The translations under genes and the position numbers were made by a program. A stretch of 64,000 bases of DNA from Halogeometricum sp. S1BR25-6 (lineage in GTDB: Archaea; Halobacteriota; Halobacteria; Halobacteriales; Haloferacaceae), in assembly GCF_031624495.1 (NCBI RefSeq), contig NZ_JAMQOP010000002.1, forward strand, positions 248,001 through 312,000. The letters run 5' to 3'. Numbering within the stretch: the first letter of the stretch is position 1; every line of letters begins with the position of its first letter. Positions 39,735 through 48,216 of the stretch are shown one piece after another. The notes beneath the pieces were generated by a model. The model saw nothing but the letters and a program-made list of their open reading frames with translations, was not told the origin of the DNA and ran no database searches.

Positions 39735-40007
39735 ATGAGGACCGACCGTACGACACCCGCGACGCCCGACTCGCTCCCGGAGGCCATCGTGTCGCTGGTC
39801 GCGGAGCTAGACGGCGTCGCAGTCACCGACATCCCGCCGCTCGCGTCCGTCGTCGACCCGGACGCCCTCGTCGCCCTGTTCGACGGACGCGAGACCGCCG
39901 CGAGCGACGTGGAGTTCGACTACGCGGGCTATCGCATCCACCTTCGCGGCGACGGCGACGTCCACGTGCTCGAAGCGACGCCCGCGAAACGCTGCGGCGC
40001 CGACTGA
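39735..40007 (+). CDS. HalOD1 output-domain protein
   Basis: This 90-aa protein is a stand-alone HalOD1 domain, a haloarchaeal output domain often found attached to receivers or alone. The pattern SLPEAIVSLVAELDGVAVTDIPPLASVVDPDALVALF followed by EFDYAGYRIHLRGDGDV is typical. The biochemical role of the domain is not established; it is inferred to be a signalling output module. The predicted transcript is leaderless. Confidence 0.8.
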   Translation: MRTDRTTPATPDSLPEAIVSLVAELDGVAVTDIPPLASVVDPDALVALFDGRETAASDVEFDYAGYRIHLRGDGDVHVLEATPAKRCGAD

Positions 40008-40280
40008 CCGACCGGGTCCCTCCCGCCGCCCCTCCCAACTGTCACGACAGTCACGACACTCTCGTGTCAATACGGACGATGCGGTGGCGACACCGGACGT
40101 TCGCACGCGTCCGCCCCCTCCGCCCCGGCGCCTCGCCGCCGGATGCGGACGCGTGCCGACGTCCCCGCCGACGCCGCGGGCCGCCCCCGGCCCGGCGGTT
40201 CGGCCCTCCCCCTTCGTCCGCTTTCTTCCCGTCCGCGCCCCCTTCCGAAGATTCATGTAGGTCATCGAACCACTTCGACT

Positions 40281-41114
40281 ATGGACAGCGGACTCCCCTC
40301 CGGCCGACGGGTGCACGTCGCACCCCTCGGGTACGAACGCGACCGGGTCGTCGAACCCGTTCGCGCCGAGGCCGCGGACCTGGTCTACCTCCTCGTCGAC
40401 GACCCAAATCGGACCGACGCCGAGTGCGGCGACGTGGACGCCGACGCCGACTGGTCCGCTCCCGAAACCGAACACGTCCCCTGGGAAGAGACGACGGCGT
40501 ACCAACGCGCCGCGCGCGAGGAACTCGACTCGCTGTGCGAGGCCCGCGGCGTCCCCGTCGACATCCACAACGTCTACGACGTGATGGGCGTCACGACCAC
40601 CGTCGCCGCCGCGCACCCCGACGACCAGGTGTTCGTCAACATCTCGTCGGGAACGAACGTCGCCGCCGTCGGCGCCGCCATCGCCTGCATGACGACGGCC
40701 GCCCTCCCCTACAGCGTCGAACCGGAGTCCTACGGCCACGACGTCGACACCGAACCGCTCTCGCGGGGCGTCGCCGGCATCGACCGCGTCCCCGACTACC
40801 CCATCGAGGCGCCGACACGCGAGCAGGTTCACATCATGGGCTACCTGTACGAGCAGACCGTCGAGAAGCCCTACACGCTGAACAAGCGGAGTCTCATCCA
40901 ACGCGCGAACGACTACGGGCTTCCCTTCCTCGCGAACTACTCGACGGAGAGCAGGCAGTCGGAGTACCGCCGCCTCGACGCCGCCATCGTCGACCCGCTG
41001 GTCGAGAAGGGGTACGTTCGGCTCGAACCCGCCGGCAAGCGGAAGAACGTCGTGCTGACCGAGACGGGCGTCAGCGTCTACCGGGCGTTCCAGCACAAGG
41101 TCGAACTGGACTGA
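40281..41114 (+). CDS. HFX_2341-type regulator: CARF-like domain plus winged helix
   Basis: This 277-aa protein resembles the haloarchaeal HFX_2341 family. The N-terminal ~150 residues form a Rossmann-like domain (VHVAPLGYERDRVVEPV at the start, FVNISSGTNVAAVGAAIACM in the middle) that resembles CARF ligand-binding domains of CRISPR-linked regulators. The C-terminal half is a winged helix (SLIQRANDYGL.., PLVEKGYVRLEPAGKRKNVVLTETG). No cas gene is in the window, so any ligand and target are unknown. The upstream 273 bp contains no other gene. Confidence 0.8.
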   Translation: MDSGLPSGRRVHVAPLGYERDRVVEPVRAEAADLVYLLVDDPNRTDAECGDVDADADWSAPETEHVPWEETTAYQRAAREELDSLCEARGVPVDIHNVYDVMGVTTTVAAAHPDDQVFVNISSGTNVAAVGAAIACMTTAALPYSVEPESYGHDVDTEPLSRGVAGIDRVPDYPIEAPTREQVHIMGYLYEQTVEKPYTLNKRSLIQRANDYGLPFLANYSTESRQSEYRRLDAAIVDPLVEKGYVRLEPAGKRKNVVLTETGVSVYRAFQHKVELD

Positions 41115-41251
41115 ACTGAACGCTCGACGTCGTCTGGAACGCCGCCGGAGTCCCCGTCGAATCCCCCCGCCCGTTCGCAAACGTCATCCCCGCCGAACCG
41201 CTAGGACCGACAACGACGCCCGTCCGCACCGCGGGCGGGACCGTACACCCA

Positions 41252-42325
41252 ATGGCTCCGAAACTCACCCGCCGTCGCCTCCTCGGAACGCTCGGCACCG
41301 GCGCGCTCGCGGGCACCGCGGGCTGTATGAGCGCCCTCGGGTTCGAGACGCAGTCGGCGTGGCGCGACCCGCCGCTGGTCGAGGACCGACCCGACGCCGT
41401 CTACGTCCCCGCCATCACCGAAGGGATGAAGCTGTACGGGACGACGACCGCCGGGCCGTACGGCGTGGCGCTGACGTACTCGTACCCGCACCGCTTCTGG
41501 ACGCTCACGGGGACGGAGTTCTCGAAGACGGTCGTCGAGTCCGACGACTCGATACACCTCATGGTGTCGCTGTGGGACGCCGAGACGGGCATGGTCCTCC
41601 CAATCGACTCCGGTCTCACCCTCGAAATTCTTCGGGACGGGAGCCTCGTCAGCGAGGAGCTAGCCTACCCGATGCTCTCCCAGCAGATGGGGCTGCACTA
41701 CGGGTCGAACTACGCGCTGGACGGCGAGGGGAGCTACGAAGTGACCGTCCGCGTCGGCGGCGTCTCCCTCCGCCGAACCGGCGCGTTCGAGGGGCGCTTC
41801 GGGCAGGCCGAGACGGCGACCTTCGATATCGAGTTCGACACGGACGAACTGTACGACGTGCCCCTCACGAACCCCGAGAACCCGGGGTCCCGAGGGGCTA
41901 TCTCCCCGATGGAGATGGCGAACGTCCCCGTCGGCCGGGCGCCGGACCCCGAGTCGCTGCCGGGTCGACACCTCGGGCGGGCGAGGAGCGGCGACGCCGT
42001 CTTCCACGCGTTCGCCGTCGACGCCGACCGCTTCGGCGACGGCACCTACCTCTACGTCTCCCCGCGGACGCCGCACAACGGAATCGTCCTGCCGATGATG
42101 GGACTGACGGCGACGGTGCCGGGCGGCGGCGGAACGGCGGAGACCGACCTGACTCGGACGCTCGACCCCGAACTCGGATACCACTACGGAACGAGCGTCG
42201 ACGCCCTCGCGGCGGGCGACGAAGTCCGCGTCGTCGTCGCCGTGCCGCCGCAGGTGGCCCGCCACGACGGCTACGAGACGGCGTTCGTGGAGATGTCACC
42301 GATGACGTTCTCCGTCCCGTCATGA
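41252..42325 (+). CDS. Tat lipoprotein, P19/Tp34-like metal-binding domains
   Basis: This 357-aa protein has a Tat signal with a lipobox (TRRRLLGTLGTGALAGTAGC, Cys near residue 25) and is anchored outside the membrane. MLSQQMGLHYGSNYAL near residue 145 resembles the 'M..DGPHYG.N' signature of P19/Tp34 iron/copper transport-associated proteins; a second similar block (LDPELGYHYGTSVDAL) appears near residue 310, suggesting two related beta domains. Metal capture at the cell surface is inferred. Two membrane-associated genes follow downstream in the same direction. Confidence 0.7.
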   Translation: MAPKLTRRRLLGTLGTGALAGTAGCMSALGFETQSAWRDPPLVEDRPDAVYVPAITEGMKLYGTTTAGPYGVALTYSYPHRFWTLTGTEFSKTVVESDDSIHLMVSLWDAETGMVLPIDSGLTLEILRDGSLVSEELAYPMLSQQMGLHYGSNYALDGEGSYEVTVRVGGVSLRRTGAFEGRFGQAETATFDIEFDTDELYDVPLTNPENPGSRGAISPMEMANVPVGRAPDPESLPGRHLGRARSGDAVFHAFAVDADRFGDGTYLYVSPRTPHNGIVLPMMGLTATVPGGGGTAETDLTRTLDPELGYHYGTSVDALAAGDEVRVVVAVPPQVARHDGYETAFVEMSPMTFSVPS

Positions 42326-42410
42326 ACGCGGCCGAACGCCGGAGCGAACGCACGCGGCGGCCGGAACGGAAAGCCTCAGGCGCGTCTGGAACGAAGACCG
42401 GAGCGAGTCC

Positions 42411-42725
42411 ATGACGGAGACGACGCGCGGCGCCGCCGAGGGGCCGACCGACGCGGGCGTGGATGCGAAGGCGGACGCGACCCCCGAGGACTCCGAGAGC
42501 AGCGTCTGTCGGGTGTGCGGGCGGACGTTCCCGGAACCGAGGCTGCTCGTCCTCCACCGCGGCGTCCGTCATGCGGGCGCGCTCACCGACGAGGAGAAGG
42601 AAGCGTACACCGAGGCGTACAGGGACGAAGAGGCCGCCCTGCACTCCTTCCGAATCCGGGCGCTGGCCGTGCTGGTCGTCCTCTACTTCGGCGTGCTGTT
42701 CCTCTACATCGGCTTCGCGGGGTGA
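42411..42725 (+). CDS. C2H2 zinc-finger protein with one membrane helix
   Basis: This 104-aa protein has an acidic N-terminus, a C2H2-type finger (CRVCGRTFPEPRLLVLHRGVRH, Cys-x2-Cys and His-x4-His) near residues 33-55, and a C-terminal transmembrane helix (IRALAVLVVLYFGVLFLYIG). Its stop overlaps the GTG of the next membrane protein by 4 bp, so the two are coupled. A zinc finger tethered to a membrane is unusual and the function is unknown. Confidence 0.75.
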   Translation: MTETTRGAAEGPTDAGVDAKADATPEDSESSVCRVCGRTFPEPRLLVLHRGVRHAGALTDEEKEAYTEAYRDEEAALHSFRIRALAVLVVLYFGVLFLYIGFAG

Positions 42726-44191
42726 CGAGAACGGTGACATCCCCTCCCTCTCGCACCGCCGGTCGCCGCCTCGTCGGCCGCGCGCTGACCCTCTGTCTCG
42801 CCGCCGTCGGCTTCCTCCTCCTCGCCCGCGGCGTCGCGGCCAGCAACGCCGCCGTCGGCCTCGGACAGGCCTCCCGCGACTCGCTGAGCGTCCCGCGGTG
42901 GCTCTACGTCGCCACCGGCGGCGCGACCATCGGCGCCTCCGCCCTCCTCGCCAGTTTCGTCACCGACCGCCGGTTCGTCCTCTCCATCCACCGCTGGCGG
43001 GAGACGCTGCCGGGTCGGGAGACCGCTCTCCGGGCGGGCACCGCCGCGCTGAACGTCCTCGGCCTCGTCCTCCTCGCCCTCGTCATCTATCGAGGGTTCA
43101 CCGGTCCACAGATACCGACCGTCAACTTCGCCGTCGTGTTCGTCTTCGCGGGTCTGCGCGCCGGACTGACGATGGTCGCCTACCTCGTCGGCAACCCCTG
43201 GCCCGCGCTGAACCCGTGGCGCACCGTCGCCGAGCGACTGCCGAACGGCTTCCTCGACTACCCCGAGGCGTTCGGTCGGTGGCCCGCCGTCGCCGGCCTC
43301 CTCGCCCTCGTCTGGGTGGAGACGACGACAGCGGTGACGAACGACCCGGCGCTGCTCGCCGCGGCCGTGGCCACTTACTCCGTGCTCACGGTCGCCGGCG
43401 CCCTCGCCGTCGGCGTCGACGACTGGTTCCGGAACGTCGACCCCGTGTCGGTGTTCTTCGCGTTCTACGGACGCGCGGCCCCCGTCTCGCGGGAGGACGG
43501 CCGCCTCCGACTCCACCTGCCGGGGATGCGACTCGTCGGCGACGACGGCTACGGCGACGGGGGCGGGAGCGAACCCGTGTCCCCCTCGTGGGGCATGGAC
43601 GACGTCGCGTTCGCCGTCGCCCTCGTCTGGGAACTCACCTACAGCGGGTTCGTGACCACCGCGCAGGGCGGGGCGTTCGTCCGCGCCCTCGTCGGCGTCG
43701 GCCTTCCCGCCGCCGTCGTCTACGGCGGCCTCTTCCTCGCCGGATTCGCGGCGTTCTACGGCGTGTACGCCCTCGCGGCCCGCGTGTCGGCCTCGCGCCT
43801 GCGGACGTACCGCGGGGCGCGGGAACTCGCCGTCCGCTTCGCGCCGGCGCTGCTCGCCATCGCGGCCGGTTACCACCTCGCACACTACTTCGCGTTCTTC
43901 GTCTCGCTGTCGCCGTCGCTGGTCGCCGTCCTCGCCTCGCCGCTGTCCGTCCCGCCGAACCCGCTCGTCCTCACGCTGCCGGCGTGGATGGGCGCGCTCA
44001 ACATCGCGTTCGTCCTCGGCGGTCACCTGCTCGCCATCTGGGTAGCGCACTCCACGGCGTACCGCCTGTTCCCGAGTCGGTTGCAGGCCATCGAGAGCCA
44101 GTACCCGTTCGTCTTCGTGATGATGGCGTACACGGCCGTCAGCCTCTGGCTCATCTCGCTGCCGACGGCGTCGCCGCCGTTCCTCCCCTGA
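42722..44191 (+). CDS. Polytopic membrane protein, unknown function
   Basis: This 489-aa protein has about ten to twelve transmembrane helices and a Tyr/Trp-rich conserved-looking loop, VGNPWPALNPWRTVAERLP near residue 160. One large soluble loop near residues 235-285 is acidic and Gly-rich. The GTG start at 42722 overlaps the preceding stop. It lacks the REXXE motif of FTR1 iron permeases, so the neighbouring P19-like lipoprotein may feed a different permease. The substrate is unknown. Confidence 0.75.
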   Translation: MTRTVTSPPSRTAGRRLVGRALTLCLAAVGFLLLARGVAASNAAVGLGQASRDSLSVPRWLYVATGGATIGASALLASFVTDRRFVLSIHRWRETLPGRETALRAGTAALNVLGLVLLALVIYRGFTGPQIPTVNFAVVFVFAGLRAGLTMVAYLVGNPWPALNPWRTVAERLPNGFLDYPEAFGRWPAVAGLLALVWVETTTAVTNDPALLAAAVATYSVLTVAGALAVGVDDWFRNVDPVSVFFAFYGRAAPVSREDGRLRLHLPGMRLVGDDGYGDGGGSEPVSPSWGMDDVAFAVALVWELTYSGFVTTAQGGAFVRALVGVGLPAAVVYGGLFLAGFAAFYGVYALAARVSASRLRTYRGARELAVRFAPALLAIAAGYHLAHYFAFFVSLSPSLVAVLASPLSVPPNPLVLTLPAWMGALNIAFVLGGHLLAIWVAHSTAYRLFPSRLQAIESQYPFVFVMMAYTAVSLWLISLPTASPPFLP

Positions 44192-44287
44192 GCGGGTCCG
44201 ACGACGCGGCGAGCGAGAACCGCGCCCGCGTTCCGCCGTCGCTTTCGCAACCGCTTTCACCCCGGACCGTCAGGCGTACGAGGGAAC

Positions 44288-45598
44288 ATGCTCCTCGCCG
44301 GAACCGTCATCGCCGACCCTTCGACCGTCATCGACGACGGTGCCGTCGTCGTCGAGGCAGACCGAATCGTCGCCGTCGGCGAGCGAGCGACGCTGACGGA
44401 GAGCCACCCGGACCACCGGGTACGGGAGTTCGACCTGCTGATTCCGGGCCTCGTCGGCGGCCACGTCCACTCCGTGCAGAGCCTCGGACGCGGCATCGCC
44501 GACGACACCTCGCTGCTCGATTGGCTGTTCGACCACGTCCTCCCGATGGAGGCGTCGCTGGACGCCGAGGGGATGCGGACGGCCGCCGAGTTGGGCTACC
44601 TCGAACTGCTGGAGAACGGAACGACCACCGTGGTCGACCACCTCTCCGTCGCGCACGCCGAGGAGGCGTTCGAGGCGGCGGGCGAACTCGGCATTCGAGG
44701 CCGACTCGGGAAGGTGCTGATGGACCAACGCGCCCCGGACGGACTGACCGAGGACACCGACGACGCCCTCGCGGAGACGGAGCGACTCATCCAGACGTAC
44801 CACGGCTCGTTCGACGACCGGATTCGCTACGCCGTCACGCCACGCTTCGCCGTCAGTTGCACCGAAGACTGCCTGCGCGGGGCGCGCGAACTCGCCGACC
44901 GGTACGACGGCGTCACCATCCACACCCACGCCAGCGAGAACACGGACGAGGTGGCGACGGTCGAAGAGGACACCGGGATGCGCAACATCGAGTGGCTCCA
45001 CGAGGTGGGACTGACGGGCGAAGACGTCGTCTTGGCCCACTGCGTCCACACGACCGAGGTCGAGCGCGAACTTCTCGCGGAGACGGGCACGACCGTCACC
45101 TACTGCCCCTCCTCGAACATGAAACTCGCCTCCGGCGTCGCGCCGATAGCCGACTACCTCGACCGGGGGGTCACCGTCGCCCTCGGCAACGACGGCCCGC
45201 CGTGCAACAACACGCTGGATCCGTTCACCGAGATGCGGCAGGCCAGCCTCCTCCAGAAGGTCGAAGAGATGGACCCGACGACGACCCCCGCGGCGGCCGT
45301 CTTCGAGATGGCGACGCTCGGCGGCGCGCGGGCCGCCGGGTTCGAAAAAGTTGGCGCGCTCCGCGAGGGGTGGAAGGCCGATATCGTCGCCCTCGACACC
45401 GACATTACGCGCGCGACGCCGTTGCACGACGCGCTCTCGCACCTCGTGTTCGCCGCCCACGGCGACGACGTGACGTTCACGATGGTCGACGGCGACGTCG
45501 TCTACGACGAGGCGTTCGGCGGCCTCCAGACCGCCGACGCCGACGACGTCCGTCGCCGCGCCCGCGAGGTAGAGTTCGACGGTAAGCCGGCTCCGTAG
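44288..45598 (+). CDS. Amidohydrolase, SAH/MTA/5'-deoxyadenosine deaminase-like
   Basis: This 436-aa zinc hydrolase of the chlorohydrolase/adenosine-deaminase-like group has GLVGGHVHSVQSLGRG (metal His pair) near residue 60, THASENTDE near residue 218, the catalytic His in LAHCVHTTEVE and the metal Asp in ALGNDGPPCNN near residue 300. Relatives deaminate S-adenosylhomocysteine, methylthioadenosine or 5'-deoxyadenosine in archaea, so a nucleoside-salvage role is likely. Full family length. Confidence 0.87.
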   Translation: MLLAGTVIADPSTVIDDGAVVVEADRIVAVGERATLTESHPDHRVREFDLLIPGLVGGHVHSVQSLGRGIADDTSLLDWLFDHVLPMEASLDAEGMRTAAELGYLELLENGTTTVVDHLSVAHAEEAFEAAGELGIRGRLGKVLMDQRAPDGLTEDTDDALAETERLIQTYHGSFDDRIRYAVTPRFAVSCTEDCLRGARELADRYDGVTIHTHASENTDEVATVEEDTGMRNIEWLHEVGLTGEDVVLAHCVHTTEVERELLAETGTTVTYCPSSNMKLASGVAPIADYLDRGVTVALGNDGPPCNNTLDPFTEMRQASLLQKVEEMDPTTTPAAAVFEMATLGGARAAGFEKVGALREGWKADIVALDTDITRATPLHDALSHLVFAAHGDDVTFTMVDGDVVYDEAFGGLQTADADDVRRRAREVEFDGKPAP

Positions 45599-45629
45599 GG
45601 CGGAACGACTCGGTACGGCACGCCGCCGG

Positions 45630-46763
45630 TTATACCGTCTCGTGCGTGGCGACCCACGCGTCCCCCTCGCGCCGCACCTCGGAGACGGTTCGGAACCGGA
45701 GCCGCCGTTCCTGTTTCGTCACGACGGGGAAGTCGTAGTGCTCGGCCTCGTAGCCCGGCGGACTCCCCTGCTCCCGTCGCTCCGCGACGAACTCGCGGTG
45801 AGCGCCGAGTCGGTCGGCGACGACGGCGCGCGAGAGAGACGGGGCGCGCCTCGCCCGAGTATCGAACGCCTCGACGAACGCTTCTTCGAGTTCGTACCCC
45901 ACCGAGTCGCGCCCGGCGACCATCGCGGCCAGCGAGGTGGTGCCAGTGCCGAAGAAGGGGTCCAAGACGGTGTCGCCGTAGACGGAGTACATGTTTATCA
46001 GCCGGTAGGGAATGTCGAAGGGGTACGCCGCCGTCCGGTCCCTGAGTTCGTCGCTCGCGTCCGCACTCGCGCCCGTGCCCGCACTCGCGCTCTCGGCGTC
46101 CCCGCCGTCGCTCGAAACCGTCGGCGGGTCGTCGAACCGCTTCGTCGCCTCGGCGACGCGCTGGTCGGTGCCCGCCACGTCCGTCCAGACGTCGGTGAAC
46201 CACGCGTTCCGCTCCTCCCAGAAGTAGGCCGACTCGTAGCGCCCGTCCGCGCCGGGAACGAACGACCGCGACCCGGTGCCGTTGCGGAACACCAGCACGT
46301 ACTCGTGCTCCAAGGTGACGTAGGCGTTCGGCGGGAGCATCCCGCTGCCCATGAACTTCGCGGCGCTGTTGGTCGGTTTGCGCCAGAGAACGTCCGGGAG
46401 CGGGTCGAACCCGAGGTCGACGAACGCGTCGACGACGCGGGCGTGATTCGGGTAGACCCGGAAACTGTCGCCGACCGTTCGGGTGGCGTCGCCGACGTTC
46501 ACGCAGGCGATGCCGCCGGGGACGAGGACGCGCCGGAGTTCGGCCCACACCTCGTCTAAGACGCGGTGCATCGCCTCGAACGCCGCCTCGCCGTCGCCGT
46601 CTTCGAGGGCCGGACCGACGCCGTCGGCGAGGTCCGAGAAGAGGTCGTCCCACATCTCCACCATCGGGTACGGCGGCGAGGTGACGACGAGTTCGACGGC
46701 GTCGTCGGCGAGGCCGCTCATCTCCCGCGCGTCACCGACGATAGCCCGATGTCGAGACTCCAC
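45630..46763 (-). CDS. Orphan DNA methyltransferase (N4-cytosine/N6-adenine type), CTAG candidate
   Basis: This 377-aa beta-class methyltransferase carries the catalytic TSPPYPMVEMWDDLF motif near residue 33 before the AdoMet loop DPFFGTGTTSLAAMVAGRD near residue 285, an order typical of this class. No restriction enzyme gene lies beside it, so it is an orphan. Haloarchaea widely carry an orphan enzyme (HVO_0794 in Haloferax volcanii) that methylates CTAG, and the size and motif layout fit. Assignment to CTAG is inference. A Ser/Ala/Gly-rich loop near residues 225-250 is low-complexity. Confidence 0.82.
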   Translation of the reverse strand: MESRHRAIVGDAREMSGLADDAVELVVTSPPYPMVEMWDDLFSDLADGVGPALEDGDGEAAFEAMHRVLDEVWAELRRVLVPGGIACVNVGDATRTVGDSFRVYPNHARVVDAFVDLGFDPLPDVLWRKPTNSAAKFMGSGMLPPNAYVTLEHEYVLVFRNGTGSRSFVPGADGRYESAYFWEERNAWFTDVWTDVAGTDQRVAEATKRFDDPPTVSSDGGDAESASAGTGASADASDELRDRTAAYPFDIPYRLINMYSVYGDTVLDPFFGTGTTSLAAMVAGRDSVGYELEEAFVEAFDTRARRAPSLSRAVVADRLGAHREFVAERREQGSPPGYEAEHYDFPVVTKQERRLRFRTVSEVRREGDAWVATHETV

Positions 46764-46859
46764 GCTGCCGACGCTACGTCGCTACGTCTGATATAACCTC
46801 GCACTCCCGGCGTCCGCCGCCACAGCGAGCGACGGCCGGGAGCGAGAGGGCGTCCGCCG

Positions 46860-47066
46860 CTACGCGTCCTCGTCTTCGGCCTCGGCGTCGGCCTTCATCT
46901 CGCCCAGTCGGTCGACGAGGGCGTCCGTCGACACGTCGCTCTCGACGCTGACTTCCCCGTCGTGTTCGTGCTCGTGGGCGTCGACGCCCTCTGCCGCTTC
47001 CTCGTCGTCGTTCGACTGTTGACGCTCCTGCTCGGATTCGTCGTAGCTTCCGAAGCCCATGGGCAC
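46860..47066 (-). CDS. DUF5786-like small acidic protein
   Basis: This 68-aa protein starts MGFGSYDESEQERQ (Met at 47060; a second start lies 6 bp upstream), the hallmark of a small haloarchaeal family of unknown function. The middle is Glu/His-rich (EHEHDGEV) and the C-terminus ends with ALVDRLGEMKADA. Intrinsically acidic; no function known. Confidence 0.8.
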   Translation of the reverse strand: MPMGFGSYDESEQERQQSNDDEEAAEGVDAHEHEHDGEVSVESDVSTDALVDRLGEMKADAEAEDEDA

Positions 47067-47114
47067 CGATTGCGCGGTCGCACTGAAGAACCAACCGATG
47101 TCCCCGCCGCCCTC

Positions 47115-47450
47115 TCAGACCTCGCTCGCCCGCGCCGCCCGATGGGCGTCCAGCCACCGGTCGACGTAGTAGTCGACGGCTTCGGACAGCGGAACCGACG
47201 CCTCGGCGACGGTGCGTGCGAGCGCCGCCCGCGTCTCCGCTGTCGGGTGGGAATCGCCGTCGCCGTCGCCGTCGCCGAGTTCCCGCTCGAACTCGGAGAC
47301 GAGCCACCGTAGCTCCGCGAGCTTTCGGTAGGTGTCGTCCCGCGAGAGCAGTTCGTACTCGTGGTGGGTCATCCCGCCCGCCGCGGCGCGGCACCGCTCG
47401 TTCTCGTACGGCTTCAACCCCGCGTACTGGAACCGGTTTTGGAATGTCAC
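47115..47450 (-). CDS. Hypothetical haloarchaeal protein
   Basis: Up to 111 residues from a GTG at 47450, or 85 residues from the ATG at 47372 (MTHHEYELLSRDDTYRKL). The conserved-looking core EYELLSRDDTYRKLAELRWLVSEFERELG is helical, followed by a Gly/Asp-rich loop (GDGDGDGDS) and a second helix ending in DRWLDAHRAARASEV. I do not recognise the family. The true start cannot be settled here. Confidence 0.6.
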   Translation of the reverse strand: MTFQNRFQYAGLKPYENERCRAAAGGMTHHEYELLSRDDTYRKLAELRWLVSEFERELGDGDGDGDSHPTAETRAALARTVAEASVPLSEAVDYYVDRWLDAHRAARASEV

Positions 47451-47517
47451 ACCGTCTCACACGCACCGCGTGAGGTATGTGCTCACTGCTTGAGTATGCC
47501 GGGTCCGCCGTCGCCCC

Positions 47518-47910
47518 TCAGACGCTGTCGGCCCGCTTCAGAACCTTCACCGCCGCCTCGTACCCGGAGAGATCACCGGCCGGCTCCTCCCCCCGAACGG
47601 CGCTGAACGCCGCCGGGTTCGACTCCGTCCCCGCCCGTCCGCGCGCGGTGAACTTCGCGTCCTTCGCTCCGTAGTCGAGTTTCACCACGACCGACTCGCC
47701 CTCGTATCGGTCGGGGGCATCGAGTTCCTGCACGCGGCTATCGACGAGAACGGCGGGGCTTCCGCCGTCGCCGCCGTCCGTTTCGAGTGTGCCCGCTGCG
47801 ACTTCTCCGGTGACCAAGTCGTACACGTTATCCTCGTGTTCGATCCGCGCGCCGAACCCCGGCGTGTCGACGGAGACGACGACTTCCGCGTCGAAGCTTT
47901 CTCGTTCCAT
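47518..47910 (-). CDS. Hypothetical haloarchaeal beta-rich protein
   Basis: This 130-aa protein has an SH3- or OB-like beta pattern (AEVVVSVDTPGFGARIEHEDNVYDLVTGEV, VVVKLDYGAKDAKFTARGRAG) and a helical C-terminus (LSGYEAAVKVLKRADSV). I do not recognise a named family. It is divergent from the small gene at 48049 across 138 bp and is the last clearly chromosomal minus-strand gene before the island. Confidence 0.65.
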   Translation of the reverse strand: MERESFDAEVVVSVDTPGFGARIEHEDNVYDLVTGEVAAGTLETDGGDGGSPAVLVDSRVQELDAPDRYEGESVVVKLDYGAKDAKFTARGRAGTESNPAAFSAVRGEEPAGDLSGYEAAVKVLKRADSV

Positions 47911-48017
47911 ACTGCAATCGACCGAACAGCGTCACATGACCCTATCGGCCTCCCGGGTTTCGGTAGCGAACTGCTGGTTCCGACTGATAGTGACAAACTC
48001 TGGGATTGTAGAAAGCG

Positions 48018-48028
48018 TATATGTATAT
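48018..48028 (+). promoter_or_regulatory. TATA box of the 55-aa gene
   Basis: TATATGTATAT stands out in an AT-rich 40-bp patch, about 27 bp before the ATG at 48049. A leaderless transcript is expected. Confidence 0.6.
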
Positions 48029-48048
48029 CCAAAATTGTATATCTATTG

Positions 48049-48216
48049 ATGCATCTGGCGGACGAGACGTACTGGCGGCTCGACGAAGCGAGCGAGACGA
48101 TCAGTATCACGACCAGTAAACCGGTGTACGAACAGATGGACGTCGACAAGGCACGAGAGGTCCGCGACACGCTCTCGGAACTGATTGCGGAACTGGAAGC
48201 CCGCGAGAACGACTGA
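48049..48216 (+). CDS. Small conserved-looking protein (55 aa)
   Basis: This 55-aa ORF (starts MHLADETYWRLDEASETIS, ends ELEAREND) is acidic, begins at a well-placed leaderless ATG, and has haloarchaeal codon use. The pattern of a short beta segment plus a C-terminal helix suggests a small regulatory or antitoxin-like protein, but no partner is adjacent. No family recognised. Confidence 0.55.
   Translation: MHLADETYWRLDEASETISITTSKPVYEQMDVDKAREVRDTLSELIAELEAREND

Noticed and set aside
42722-44191. FTR1-type iron permease
   Set aside because: No REXXE motif was found despite the neighbouring P19-like lipoprotein, so the name is not justified.
42463-45585. A 1040-codon open frame on the plus strand
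   Set aside because: It is a shadow of the zinc-finger, membrane-protein and amidohydrolase genes in another frame; it is Arg/Pro-rich with no domains, while the overlapping frames have clear motifs.
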